The notes under the pieces were generated by a model. The model saw only the letters and a list, made by a program, of their open reading frames with translations. It was not told the DNA's origin and did not search any database. Below are positions 39,784 through 55,189 of a stretch of 64,000 nt of DNA, piece after piece. The DNA lies in assembly GCA_033239525.1 (NCBI GenBank), contig BSYO01000005.1, forward strand, positions 25,526,519 to 25,590,518. The letters run 5' to 3'. A program made the translations under genes and the position numbers. Source of the DNA: Nepenthes gracilis. Its lineage: Eukaryota > Streptophyta > Magnoliopsida > Caryophyllales > Nepenthaceae. Position 1 is the stretch's first letter. Every line of letters begins with the position of its first letter.

Positions 39784-41039
39784 TTTACTGTAAATAATGT
39801 TTTTGATGCATAATTTTTTTAAACTCTATTTTTATGTTTAAATCAATTTCACCTCTACTATAATTTTTTTTTCAAATTTATTAAACCTATTTGTCAATTA
39901 ATATGTATATATATATATATATAGCATATAAAAATCATACTTGCTATTTTATTTATTTTTAACGCTTTTTAAATTTTGATAATATATATTATGCAATCTA
40001 AAATTTTACTGATTTTATACTAATATAACTTTGATATTAAAGTCTGAAAAATTTAAAAATGGTGCAATTATGAAATTCAAGAGTTATTGAATTAATTTTT
40101 TTAAGAAAATTAATTAAATAATTTAATTATAAAATTTTAAATTGGATCTTATTAACCAAAAGTGGCATATTATCTTTGGTAAATTGGTGAAACCATTTAT
40201 AATTATTAGTTATACAATATTTATTTTCTTAATATTAATATTTATTTTGTATGTGTGACCACTTATGATAGTCATCTGCTGAATGTATGACTGGTGGACG
40301 CGAGTGTGACAATAGAGAAGAAACCATGACTTGGGCTCCAATTGGCAGGGGTTGAAGAGAAGTCAACAACTAGTGTTTAAACCTCTTAAGCAGCCTAAAA
40401 CTTCTATCGTTTTAAAAAAAATTTAAATACATTAATTGCACATTTTTACACTGCCCCAGCAACTGCTTTGCCACTAGCCTGCGCTTATAATTTCACCGGC
40501 ACACAATGCAAACTTCACTCGGTAGAATTATTATCTGACCCAAAATTATTATTGACAATCATGGATTAACTTATTCCTTTGTTTATAATGAGTTTTTATT
40601 ATAATAGAAATTGTTATCTCTTAGGCTGCCCACTAACTTAGAATAAAATTTTAATTCTACTTTATCAAATATATTGTAAGTATATAATGCGCTCCACTGA
40701 ATAAATATTTTAACCGGTCGCAATCTATTTTCACTGCCACTCATAGTTATCCCTGTCATTATTAGCCGTCATCATAAGATGCCAAAAATAATAATTTACT
40801 CTTTACCAAAATCTTATTTACAGATCAAATTTATATTTAATGTGCAAACTAATCAATCCCTTGACTTTGAAGAAAGAATTCTGATCAAAACAATGCTATA
40901 CATATCTCGACACACATGATTCTCCGATTAGCTGTGACCACAGAACTAATCAGCTTCCACAATTAGTGTATTGAAGCCACTCCCACATATAGGTATCGCA
41001 TTTGTGCCCATAGAATTACTTTTAAAGCCAACAGCACAC
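39784..41039. other. Intron/intergenic sequence of unit C
   Basis: AT-rich; from about 40230 it resembles unit A from about 3450. No gene seen. Confidence 0.5.
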
Positions 41040-41245
41040 ACCAATCAAATCAAAACTACCAACTCTCAACTATATCCTCCAACACCACCACCAAAAACGA
41101 CTTCTACAGTTCTATCATAGTTACCAAAGCGACACTGAAAGCGGCTTATGGCCTCTTTCTCTGCCAACAGAACATCAGTTGATGAATGAGCAGTGATTAT
41201 GTAGCCACTGCCCCCGCTGTTATGGTTTGGAAATGCTTGAAAGTT
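41040..41245 (+). pseudogene. Degenerate DUF26 exon remnant, unit C
   Basis: Broken frame with SSNTTTKNDFYSS...AAYGLFLCQQNIS then DYVATAPAV, the DUF26 pattern NTT...GFY...YGLFLCRGD...CVATA. It lies between the intact DUF26 exon and the kinase exons and has a counterpart in unit A at 4.6-4.85 kb. It suggests that the kinase exons originally belonged to this decayed exon, not to the one at 38842. Confidence 0.6.
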
Positions 41246-42146
41246 AAAAGCAATCGTTTGGTATCATGAGCACTCACGAAGAGCTGCTCAAACCAATGCA
41301 TCTTCTTACATCTTCAGAATGAACATTTTATGCAATGAGTGTAATGTTTTCAATGATGCCGGCTTGCATACCAAAATAGAATGAGATTATGATGAGGGTA
41401 ATAATACTAATAGTTGCAAAAAATATCCAAATATGTATAGAGTTTACTCACATATATTAAATATCATCAAAATCTAAAAAACTTAGCCTGTTAGGCTATG
41501 AGTCAAATTCATGATCCACTATAACTTTGCTATAATTTTCATTTTAAGATTTTTTCAATCCAGATATACTCCAAATAATCTTTCTCTCATGGGTGATAGC
41601 GCTTCCACCTAAAGCAAATCTCACAGTATCACTAACCATGGGCTTTTACCATCCTAGGATTACATCTATATTATTGAGAGGGCAAAACTTCGTAGCATTA
41701 GCATCCATGGGTTCTACTCGTGCTGATAAACGACTGCTAATGGGACTCATCAAAGAGATATTTTCATAATTGTTTTTTTTCCCTATTCTCAAAATATTAT
41801 TCCATGCAAAATCTTGTATTCATTATTTTGCTTATTATTTTTATTGTAAGTTATCGTATTACCTTTCTGTAGGTTCAAACAAAGAGTTCAGTATCAATCA
41901 TTGTAGAAATTAGTTTTCGATTTTGTGAGTAAAACTTTGGTAATTAGAACCCAACACTTTACGGTTAGAAAAAATAGCATAATTTGTATTTTTTAAACAA
42001 GGACTACTATAAAAAAAGATAAAGATAAATAAACAGAAGGAAAACTAAAAATAATGTTCTACACCTTAGTTTCCACTTATTTTGTTTAACCTTTCCCATG
42101 AATACATATACAGAGGGTTCAGTTTTTGGTGTTTCAAACTTTTAAG

Positions 42147-44554
<2,408 letters not shown>

Positions 44555-44931
44555 TATCTAATCAATCAACGAGCAACGCAATGCCATTGTCCGTTAATGA
44601 AGTCTCAATTACTGAAATGGAACCTAGGTAGGGAAAAGCGAAGGAGAATTGGCCAAGTTTTTAAAACATTAAATAGTATATAATTGATGATTACCATCTA
44701 TTGATATGGACTTGTATTTGCGTTGATGGTAGACCATGGTTTGTAGTCAAGATAGATAAAAAGGCAATGAGTAATTTCCTATGAAAAACTCTGCTGCACT
44801 TTGGATTTAGTTATCAAGCTTCCTAAATGCTTGAACATGTCTCTAATAACTTCGTCAATAGGTGAATGACAAGAACTTGTTTTTCTATTTCAACTCGTTT
44901 GTATTGATTTGAAGTATATAATAAAGAATAA

Positions 44932-46101
44932 GGGTATGTTTGGTTGGAGGGAATAGAAATTCTATTCCCTCCCTATTCTCAGTGGAATAATAATTTTACC
45001 GTTTGGTTGCATTTTACCTGGGAATAACAATTTTCGAAGGAATAGTTATTCCCAAATTATAAGGAATAATTATTTTTTGGTGACAGTAGATTTTTTTATT
45101 TCAGGTTAAGAATGAAAAAGTTTTTCTGCACAATATTTTAAATATTTCAAATCTGCCCTCCAATGCCACACAGCCACTCTCTCACCAAATTGCTCCTCAC
45201 AGACGTCCTTCTCTCTCTAGAAACCCATCTTCTCTCTCTCACAGCCAATTTTCCCTTTTCCTCTCTCGAAACCCTATCTTCTCTCTCTCGAAGCCACTGC
45301 TCTCTCTCGAAGCCAATCTCCCCTCTCTCGAAAACCTACCTTCTCTCCCTCGCAGCTAATCTTTTCTCTCTCGAAACCCTACCTTCATTGTATCTTGAAA
45401 TCCTCTGTCGCAGCCGCACTCTCTCAACCTGTGTGTTTTTTTATTGTATTTATTAAAATTTTATTAGTATGTAATTTTTATATGATGATATTTTTACAGG
45501 AATACAATTTTATTATTTTTATTTGTATGCATTTTAATTGGAGTATGATTATAATTTTTTTAATTTTTTGTATTGTAAAAAAATTATTTTAATAATAAAT
45601 TATATATATTAAATAATATGTATAATAAATATATATAATATTATATTATATAAAATAATATGATATTTATAATACGTATAATTTTTTATATTATTTTTAT
45701 AATATGTAATATATTATATATTTATTAAATATGTATTTTACATGATAAAATAATATGATATATTAAATAATAATTCATAATAATACGTACATAATATAGA
45801 TATTTTTTCTGTATATGAATATCATATAATATATATAAAAATATGTACATATACACGTGTGTGTTATTTTATATAATATATTTTTACAATTAATAAGGGT
45901 AAAAGCGTCATTCCGATCAATTTTTACCTTATTTCTCATACAATTCTACGAACCAAATATTGAAATATAAATTCTCAACTAATTCTATTCCAATAACCAA
46001 ATATAAAAATAACAATTTTTAACTCTATTCTTATCCAATTCTATTCAATGGGAATAACTATTTTATTCCCACCTTATTCTATTCCAACAACCAAACATAC
46101 C
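44932..46101 (+). mobile_element. MITE-like non-autonomous DNA element, copy 1
   Basis: Begins GGGTATGTTTGGTTGG and ends CCAACAACCAAACATACC, i.e. terminal inverted repeats of about 16-20 bp with further subterminal inversion (GGGAATAG/CTATTCC blocks). The interior has a CT-rich tandem region with CTCTCTCGAAACCCT units (45160-45420) and a very AT-rich core (45590-45870). Units A and B lack it at the matching point (ATAAAGAATAA). Ends resemble hAT-type MITEs; no transposase. Confidence 0.75.
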
Positions 46102-46104
46102 GTA

Positions 46105-47940
46105 ACCCTATGTTTAGTTGGAGGGAATAGAAATTCTATTCTCTTCTTATTTTCGGTGGAATAATAATTTTACCGTTTGGTTGCATTTTACCTGTGAATA
46201 ACAATTTTCGAAGGAATAGTTATTCCCTGATTATAAGGAATAACTATTCATTTGTGATAGTAGTTTTTTTTTATTTCCGGTTAAGAAGAAAAAAGTATTC
46301 CCACACAATATTTTAAATATTCCAAATCTGCCCTCCAAAGCCACACAGCCACTCTCTTGCCAGTTTGCTCCTCGCAGACGTCCTTCCCTCTCTCGAAACC
46401 CATCTTCTCTCTCTCATAGCCAATTTTCCCTTTCCCTCTCTCGAAACCCTATTTTCTCTGTTGCAGCCGATATTCCCTTTCCCTCTCTCGAAATCCTATC
46501 TTCTCTCTCTCGAAGCCACTGCTCTCTCTCGAAACCAATGTTCCCTCTCTCGAAAACCTACCTTCTCTCCCTCGCAGCCAATCTTCCCTCTCTCGAAACC
46601 CTACCTTCCCTGTATCTCAAAATCCTCTCTCGCAGCAACACTCCCTCGACCTGTATACTTTTTTATTATATTTATTAAAATTGAAATTGTATGTAATTTT
46701 TACATGATGATATTTTTACAGGAATACAGTTTTATTATTTTTATTTGTATGCATTTTAATGGGAGCATAATTATAATTTTTTAATTTTTTGTATTGTAAA
46801 AAAATTTATTTTAATAATAAATTATATATATTAAATAATATGTATAATAAATTATTGCGTACCAGAAATTCGGATTCTCCTATGGATCAGGGGCCACAAA
46901 TCGGATCTTCTTGTTGGTTGATCTGACGCGGATTCGTCTCCATAATCTTGAATCTGAGTACTGTATAACACAACTGAAAACTAATAGTCAGAAGTCGACG
47001 AAAATTATTCCCACCGTAAACCCTCCGACGCTAAGTCAGAAGTCTTTCCAACAATATAGAAAGATAAATAAAGAAAATATATTTAGTGGGTGGTGTGTTT
47101 TGTTATGTTCAACCGATGAATGGTTTAAATGTATGCCTCATGAGGGATATCACATGAAGGGAATCTTTTTGAGGGAGATTAGGATCTATCCTTTTCTATG
47201 GGCTCTCTGACCGTTGTTTTAACCACCAGGGATGATTGAGGATTGGCCTCATGCTATGATCAAGGGCTGGCCTCCCCTTCCTTGCGATTTTCTTCCGTTT
47301 TTCCTCTCTCTCTCCCATCCTCATTGGGATGAGGTCTTTATATAGACGGAAGATCTCATCCATAGTTAACCGCCGGTGATAACCGCCCGTCACACTTATC
47401 TGTAACCAACCGTCGAAGATAACCGCCATTGGATTGGATAAAGTAGTTTTGAACGATTTTCTAGACTGGGTATATTGTACCAATCATAAATATATATTAT
47501 ATTATATAAAATAATATGATATTTATAATATGTATAATTTTATGTATTATTTTTATAATATGTAATATATTATATATTTATTAAATATGTATTTTACGTG
47601 ATAAAATAATATAGTATATTAAATAATAATTCATAATAATATGTACATAATATATATATATATATATATTCTGTATATGAATGTCATATAATATATATAA
47701 AAATATGTACATATACACATGTGTGTTATTTTATATAATATATTTCTACAATTAATCAAGGTAAAAGCGTCATTCCGAAAAATTTTTACCTTATTCCTCA
47801 TACAATTTTATAAACCAAATATTAAAATATAAATTTTCAACTAATTTTATTCCAATAATCAAATATGGGAATAACAATTCACAACTCTACTCTCATCTAA
47901 TTTTAATCCCTAGGAATAACTATTCTATTTCCTGAAAATA
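46105..47940 (+). mobile_element. MITE-like element, copy 2, with nested solo LTR
   Basis: Repeats copy 1 directly head to tail from ACCCTATGTTTAGTTGG, with the same CT-rich units (46340-46640) and AT-rich core, but is interrupted at 46853-47486. Its right end is degraded (TCTATTTCCTGAAAATAC) and the exact boundary is uncertain. Confidence 0.7.
46853..47486 (-). mobile_element. Solo LTR in MITE copy 2
   Basis: 634 bp, TATTGCGTACC...GTACCAATCA, flanked by exact TAAAT (46848-46852 and 47487-47491). Copy 1 of the MITE has the unfilled sequence (near 45630). On the - strand there is a TATA-like CTATATAAAGACC (about 47333-47345), so the LTR is read leftwards. The style of the R/U5 part resembles the gypsy LTR at the left edge of the window. 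Confidence 0.8.
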
Positions 47941-50880
47941 CAAATTCTTATTAATTTTCTTTTAAATGTGTAATGTTGATTTATTAATATGATACCTATT
48001 AGACAAAATTAATTACAAATTTGCTAACATTAGATATGTGTTTTTTAAGTAAGACAATATAGAAATCAGTAAAATTTCAATTCATTGGTTATAAATAGAA
48101 GGTAATAGTCTATATAGAATGGAGTAAACTTTTCGAGAATATAATAGTTACCAAGGAAACATTTCTTTTCTAACAATATTTTTAAATATTTGTTCATTAA
48201 TTAAATGATATTAAATAATTTCCCATTAGTTCAAGCAATGCATGTTTTCAGATTTAATTGTGAAAGTTAGCATTTTTCAAAATTGGTCAACCAAGAATTA
48301 ATTTCACATATGGTTAATATTGACCATGAATTGCGTGTGATTTAGAGAAAGGAGCACATTGATAGCACGCACAAAGAATAAGTTACAAGTATACCTACAT
48401 ACTTTCCTTTTAGACAACCATGTCATAGTTTATTATTTTAATTATATATCAAATAATAATTCAATAATAATTTATAAATACTAAATCTTTACATATTAAA
48501 TAATTACACCATCATTTTAATAATTTTAACGATATAATATTTTATTTATTCATAAATATTAATATATTTATATAATAATAATAAAAATAAATAAATAAAT
48601 ATTATGTCATTAAAAAAGACTTTCAAAATGGTTAAAATCAGGCCCAAAAACATTTCTCCTATTGCTATTATGTTTATTTTCAATATACACACCAAAGACT
48701 GAATGTTAATTTTGTTAAATTAACACCTAGCCCTTCAAAATTATTTTTTTATCTGAATTGAAAAACTGTAAGTTAAAAAAAAACATATTAGGTTTAATAT
48801 GTAACAATTAATGAATTAGTGTAACCATGTGGATAAAAATGACCACAAGAGAATCCAATTCGAAAAATTGAATTGACCATCTCAACTTTCTTTTATAGAT
48901 AAAACTTACCCACTATCGGCTTGGCCGGCTCATACTAGAAGGCTGAGCTCGTGTGCAATCATTATTCCTTAAGTATAACCTCAAGTTACCTTGAATTTTT
49001 GGACTAGTTAAAAGATTAAAGCACTTTCTTTTTTTTTGAAAAGATACGTGGATCCATCCTATATAAAGATTTTTTTAAAAAAAAGGTGTAGCCCTGTGCC
49101 AGCCAATAGAAACTCAGGACCAGCAAAGGGCATCTCGAAACCTCAAAAAAAAAAAAAAAAAAAAAAAAAAACATGTATATTAAAAAATGTCATTCCAATA
49201 GAAGGCTGATAAATAAAAAGAATCCATGATAGTGGAAAAGTCTCAAGTAAAGAAGAGAAGGTGGCAAAAACAGAGATAGAAAAGCTAGTAAGAATACTCC
49301 CCCAAAAAATAATTACCACTAAACCTTGGTCAATCAAGCTGTTCAACTTCGTTAAAGCATTACTTTTTTTTTTTTTTTTGAGCAAATTACTTAATCGATA
49401 CCATACTTAACTTCTTATTATCCAAGGAAAAAAAGAATTCTTAGCAATGAAAATATGAATTGGTCAGTCAATGTTAAGAGTAGACAAAAAACAAAGGGTT
49501 TGAATTCCTATGGATTTTTGGAACCAAATTAATTCACCTCCTCTAAATGTCTTCCAGTCAAACAAAAAAAATATATATATAACAGAAAAAAGTATTTTAA
49601 GGGTCTCACAATTTTATTTTCTAACACATACGAAGGATGTTAAAATAGCACCCTTTAATCACTTTGAAAACATAATTAATAATATATCATCTTATTTATT
49701 TATTTCTATTAAAAGGTCCATATAAAAATAAATAAATTTTATGCCACCCAAGAGTCTAATAATGTGTCTAAATGACATTGCTCACACATCATTTCTCCAA
49801 CACACCTATACTTCTCTTTCTACAATTCTCTTGGTCAACATAACTTGTGCTCCACTTCTAGTAATCCATATTTACACTCCTACCCTTTGTTCAGCTTAAA
49901 ATATAAAAAAGTTGAGTGTCTGCATCTTCGACATACCCATTTTCATTGATATATATTTTGAAGCTGTTTATCAATATTTTCTTAAAAATGCCCCTTTGTG
50001 TGATCTCAAGGCTTCTCTACATGTTCTTTGCATGATCATTTATATAAGTATTGCTACCCCAACTTTTTTGCAATTTTATTGTTTAAACAACTCAACTTTT
50101 GCACTGGATAGTGTTGGGATCTATTGGGACTTGAACCGCTTATTTGAATTGCAAAAAAATAAATAAAAATTCACAACAAGTACACAATAATTACCAATAA
50201 TAAAATAAGATATAATTTTTATTAAAAATTTTTTTTAAGAATAAAAAATATTACGAAATAATACATCCAAAATATCTTTATTATACAATTAGTTTGGTTA
50301 CACAAACTATACAAATATAAGGATTAGACACCTTGTAACAAATCAATCAAGCAACATTGCGAATAAGATGAAAGAGTTGAAATATTCCCGATAAAGATAT
50401 TTTTCGCAACTCCAAGAACAGCGTATCTAAGATCCATGGAGATTAGAACACAATTCAAAATTTTACAGGATATTTGAATCTTTCTCTTCTCCATTTTCTC
50501 TATCTTTTTCTCTTCTTTTTCTATCAACTCATCAATATTTGCTTGATTGCATATTTCTAACATTAAAGTCAGGATCCTTATATAAAATTTCTATCATAGA
50601 TTAATTGGAAAATAAAAATAATTTTTTAATTAATAAAATTTTAAAATTAGAAAATAATTTTCTAACAAATAAGATCTCACCAAATATCTCTTAAAAATTT
50701 TTCCTAATCAAATGGAATTAAATCTCTTTTAATTTAGAAAGTCCATGATGTCTGTATGATTTCCTAATCGAAGAGAATCAAATCTTTTCTAATTTATAAA
50801 AGATATGATATCTGTATAATTTTTTAATCAAAGAGAATCAAATCTTGTCTAATTTAAAATATCCATAATATTGTGACACC
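47941..50880. other. 3' flank of CRK unit C
   Basis: Similar to the unit B flank (22.76-24.90 kb, then 35.64-36.87 kb). Holds poly(A) runs near 49145-49170 and the MULE empty site at 49541-49555. 50.1-50.9 kb is AT-rich with repeated AATCAAATCT(T/C)-type words. No gene. Confidence 0.55.
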
Positions 50881-50899
50881 AATAAAAAAGTGACTAAAA

Positions 50900-51400
50900 T
50901 CTTATAAATAGCACATACCAAGCCAATATCAATCTCCTATTGTCTTCCCTCTCTTCAAACACCACCAAGGAGACGGATTCTTCTACACGACTGTTGCTCA
51001 TGGAAAATCCAATGTCATTCACCACCTTTCCTTCGTCGCGCGGATGAAACTGCCAATGTTTGTTAGGATTGTGTGACAACCACAGCCAATGATTTGTCTC
51101 GTTGATATCCCGGTGAAAAGGAGGCCATTATTTGGTACGAAGAGTGCATGATTTGATGCTTGAACAACTCATTCTACGGCACCACGCAGTTAAGACCCAT
51201 GGAACTTTTGGTGGACACATTACTCGACGACAACAATAAGGCATTCATGGAATTATTAGTAGAGACCATCAGAGATGTAGCTGAACAAGTGATAAATTAA
51301 TTGGGAAAGAGATTTGCTACCCAAGAGGCCAGATATATGAGTGTCCAAATGCTATATACACTTGCACAATGCACCTGAGACTTGCCGACAGGTGAGTACT
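50900..51400 (+). pseudogene. CRK unit D: DUF26 exon pseudogene
   Basis: In shifting frames the sequence gives SSNTTKE, DGFFYTTVAHG, a CRGDE..VC.DC-like stretch, YPGEKEAIIWYEECMI, LNNSFYGTT, MELLVDTLLDDNNKAFMELL, GKRFATQEARY and LYTLAQCT followed by a stop. This covers most of the first DUF26 domain and the start of the second. At least three frameshifts and several stops. A solo LTR lies about 80 bp further on. Confidence 0.75.
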
Positions 51401-51482
51401 ATTTTCGTCTCAGAGCTATTATTTGTGTGCTTTCATGTAATAAATAAAAAAGCATGCTTTTCCTAGTTGTTGTGTTGCATAT

Positions 51483-52533
51483 TGTTAGAGACTTTTTGTC
51501 TAATTGGCATATTCTGTGGCCATATGTATTATTGTATTAATGTCGAGTTGTGGGTTGTCGGGTTAAAGTCCGTTCGGTCCGCCCTCCATTCGCTCGAGCC
51601 TGTCCTAAGCCTTCCCGCTCGCCTCTCGCTCGATTCCCGCTCGAGCCTAAAATCCAGAACGTCCCCGGCTCGCCAGGAGCTCGAGAACCGCTCGAGCCGA
51701 AAATCCAGTAGGGGGCCCGCTCGCTGCGTGCTCGAGCCCCGCTCGAGCCCCTTCAGGGTTTATCACGAAACCCTACGGCCGCTCGCCGCGCGCTCGAGCC
51801 CCGCTCAAGCGCCAGCCCAACGGGCAGAATTTTCAAACGCGTTTTTGGCTCCACTATAAATTGATACCTTATTTTCTTTAAACCCTAAGCACGCCACAAC
51901 CTCAATTGATAATTTGTGAAGTCTTCAAACTTGAGAGAAAAGCCTTTCATACAATATTGATTTAATCTCTCTTGAGAAAACCAAAAGACATAACCTTGAG
52001 CTTCATGATCTAAGGAGTTTTCTCACCATTTTTTTTCTTTTTCTTTCACCATTGAAACTTTTATCCTTCTACCATCGTTGGAGACTTTGGTTCGTGAAGA
52101 ATGAGACTCGTTCGTGATTGGAAATTCAAGTGGTTCGAGAGAAGATTGACGTGAAGACCGGAAGGTGTCCGGTTCCGTTGCCGCGGGCAAATCTAAGGAG
52201 TTCCTTGGTAGGGATCACGTGACGGGAGTAAGTCGGCTAGGTTAGCGCGTCGTTACCACCCGATCTGTAAGTTGATTTTCATAGTGCATTGCTTCCCTGG
52301 CCGTTGAAGCCCGGAGTGTTTTTCTCGATACCGTGGGTATCGAGTTTTCACTTCGTCACCAAAAAATTGAGTCTTTATCTTTATTGCTCTTAATTATTTA
52401 ATTCGTGCATGCTTGTTGTATCGTTAACATCTAGAAATAAATATCCTTTACCTGTATCGGATGTTTATATATATATTGCTTCCGCTATAATTTTTGGGGT
52501 CAAAACTCGTTAGCACCAAAACATGCTTTTTCA
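51483..52533 (+). mobile_element. Solo LTR, second copy, in CRK unit D
   Basis: 1,051 bp, TGTTAGAGAC...TTTTTCA, the same family as 20034-21014 but inverted. Flanks are CATAT (51478-51482) and CGTAT (52534-52538), a 5-bp duplication with one change. It has 5-6 CTCGAG-rich units (51590-51815) directly before a TATA-like CTATAAATT (about 51855). Confidence 0.88.
51590..51815 (+). repeat. CTCGAG-rich tandem units in solo LTR
   Basis: Repeated CGCTCGAGCC, CGCTCG, and ATTCCCGCTCGAGCC-type words at about 45-50 bp spacing, immediately upstream of the probable TATA box. Confidence 0.8.
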
Positions 52534-52538
52534 CGTAT

Positions 52539-55170
52539 CCCATGAACCCTCTTTACCGAAGCAGCGTCTTATCTTTTGAATAGGCACCAGTTCCTCTTAC
52601 TATGGGTACCACACCTAGTCTAGCCTCATTTTGTTGCCTTTGTTATGCATTAAATAGCCGGCAAGCGCACTGGAGACTGATTGACCCAAGGTGGTCAAAG
52701 CCATCTTTGAGTCTACGCTCATGTCGTTCTATTGATATTCAGGTTGAGCTATAACTATTTTTACTAAAATTTTAAAGTTCAGTTAAGTTGGTCTTTTGTA
52801 ACTATCGCATTTTTAGTTAAATGGTGCTAAGATAAAATTTTTTGCAAAATATATAACAGAGTGGACATTTCAATTATTGAATTGCTCACAAAACAACTAT
52901 AATATAATTTTACTAGATATTATCATCCTAACCTCTAGGACCCACATTTTAGATATAGTTTACAAACATATCCTATTTATAGTTATAACTGTGTCGGAAG
53001 GATATAAATTAAATAAATATTGATCAATATGAATTTTTTTTTTGGGGGGGGGGGGTCTTTTTTGGGGTGTAGGTGATCAAGATGAATGTTGAGCTTAGTA
53101 CAACAACACAATGGTAATGTACATGTTGGCTATGAGTTGAGGTAAATTTGAGTTCTCTTATGCCACATATACCGAGTTGGTGAGGGAAATTTTGGATGCA
53201 TTGGGTGCCACAGCTTGACAATTTCTTGTAATATAATTTTCTCACTTGGCTGTTAGTACAAACTTTTGAACCAAAGTTAACCTATATGTAAGTTCTTCTG
53301 CCTTTCCTTCTCCATTATGTTATTTTTGTTGTCCAACTAATTTCGTTCTCCAATAAGATTTATTTTTTAATTTTTTCAATATGTCAAAAACTCTACATGA
53401 GAAGTTTTCTTAGACATGAAATCTTTGTCAAGAAATGGCTCAGCGTAAAAGGTTAAATAATTAAGTAAAACTAAGAGAAACTAAGATAAATGCATGAAGC
53501 AAGTTTTATTTAAGTACTATGATATACTTCCTTGAAACAAATCTATGACTTGAAGATAGAATAAGCACAACTGTGCATTGTAAATAATTGAGGTTACCTT
53601 GATGAGAATTATAGATCTTTTGATAACATGTCCAAAAACCCTCCACAGCCTAAAAAACTAAGCTATGAGCCAAAGGCATAATAATTACAGGCCAAGTTAT
53701 TAAATACTATCCTTTAACTTCCTTTTTAGATTATCATTGCTATGTTGTGGCTTTATTTATAACTATTTTTTTTTATTGATGACAAATAGGTACTTTTATG
53801 CATGTTTAAAGGCAAAAGATGTCATTACATATTTTTTTATTGATTGTCATTCTACCATCTATCGCAATATTGTTTATTCCACGCATTTCAATTTGCGTGT
53901 ATAAGAAGATAGTCATGAAAGCATCTAAAGGTATATACTTGTATGAGGGCAATAAATAAAAGGGTAAAACAATGCATGAGACTCCTTTTTGATATTTGGA
54001 GATAGTCATTCATGCAAAACCTTACCATTACATTGCAAAGAGATTATTCTTATAATTTGAATCCCTCATGCTCACTGTAGAACAACTTTAATATTATGCA
54101 AACTCACTATTTATATACATCTCATAGTATAGGTTTCTCATATTACTCCACTAATGATCATTCTAGGATCAGTACAAGACACCTCCCAACCCTAATAGAG
54201 TTCTTGACCCAATAATAAAAATTTTTTAAGTTATTTTATTCTAAAATAATAATTAGATATATATTTGAGAAAATTCAAAAACAATTCAAAATTATTTTTA
54301 ATTTCCCTGTTTTTCCGAATGCATGACCCCAAGGGATGGAAAGTTTGATAGGCCAAGAAGGAGAGAGAGCCAACCCACCTCAATAGATTCCAAGCCAATA
54401 ATGGCAGCATTTTCTGTTTTTCCTTAGTGTGGAAATGTGAACCAGAAAAGGTAAACAACCCTCGAAATTTGGTTTTGTTCATTGGCAGCAATGAGAATGA
54501 ATAAATAGGGACCAGATATATTCAATCGAGGTTTATGTAAAAATTTTTTAGGATAGACCTTTCTAAAATATATCTTTAATGAGTGTTTGGATGAAAGAAA
54601 TTAGCAACCATTCCAGGCCACTTTTGAAGGAACTGTAATTACTTAGTTTGGTTAAAAGTTTAAGAATAAGATAGTTATTTCCAAAAAAAAAATTATTACC
54701 AGAGAAACAGGCATAATTAGCATTAGAATCAATGTGATAGTTTTATTAATGGGCATTGAGGAATAAATATTCCTATCTAGCCACCGCTAGGCACTATTAG
54801 TAGTAGTTGGCTACTGTTGACCATCATGACGGATCAACTAGAATAATTATTCCATCTTATCAAAATTTTAATATGAGAACAAATAGTTATTCTAGCACAA
54901 TCCAAATAATATAATTTTTAGTCTTAAATTAGTCCTAAATAATGTTCATTTTGTTTTTACCAATTTTTATTCTAACAACAATCATATAATGGTAATTAGA
55001 GTAGAGAATGTGATTACATTATAAGGTTACAATTGAATAGATTGAGCAAGTTCAAATTGATGTAATATAACGCCTATTAGTTTAAAAGCACTGTGTAAAG
55101 TAACGAAAGTCCACAAGCTAACTAATGAAAACTCCAAATAAATCTATTGTTTTATATCCAACAAAGCATG
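52539..55170. other. Intergenic between parts of CRK unit D
   Basis: No gene recognised. Contains a T10G12 run (53033-53056). About 54580-54990 has GAGTGTTTGGATG and GGAATAA words like a degraded MITE. Confidence 0.5.
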
Positions 55171-55189
55171 CATCTCTGTAATGGGGAAC

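Noticed and set aside
45163..45456. Ser/Leu-rich frame (and its partner at 46365-46784)
   Set aside because: Both translate the CT-rich tandem units inside the two MITE copies; the repeat pattern explains them.
53033..53056. T10G12 run as possible G-quadruplex or structural signal
   Set aside because: A homopolymer junction that is easily an assembly or slippage artefact; no conserved context.
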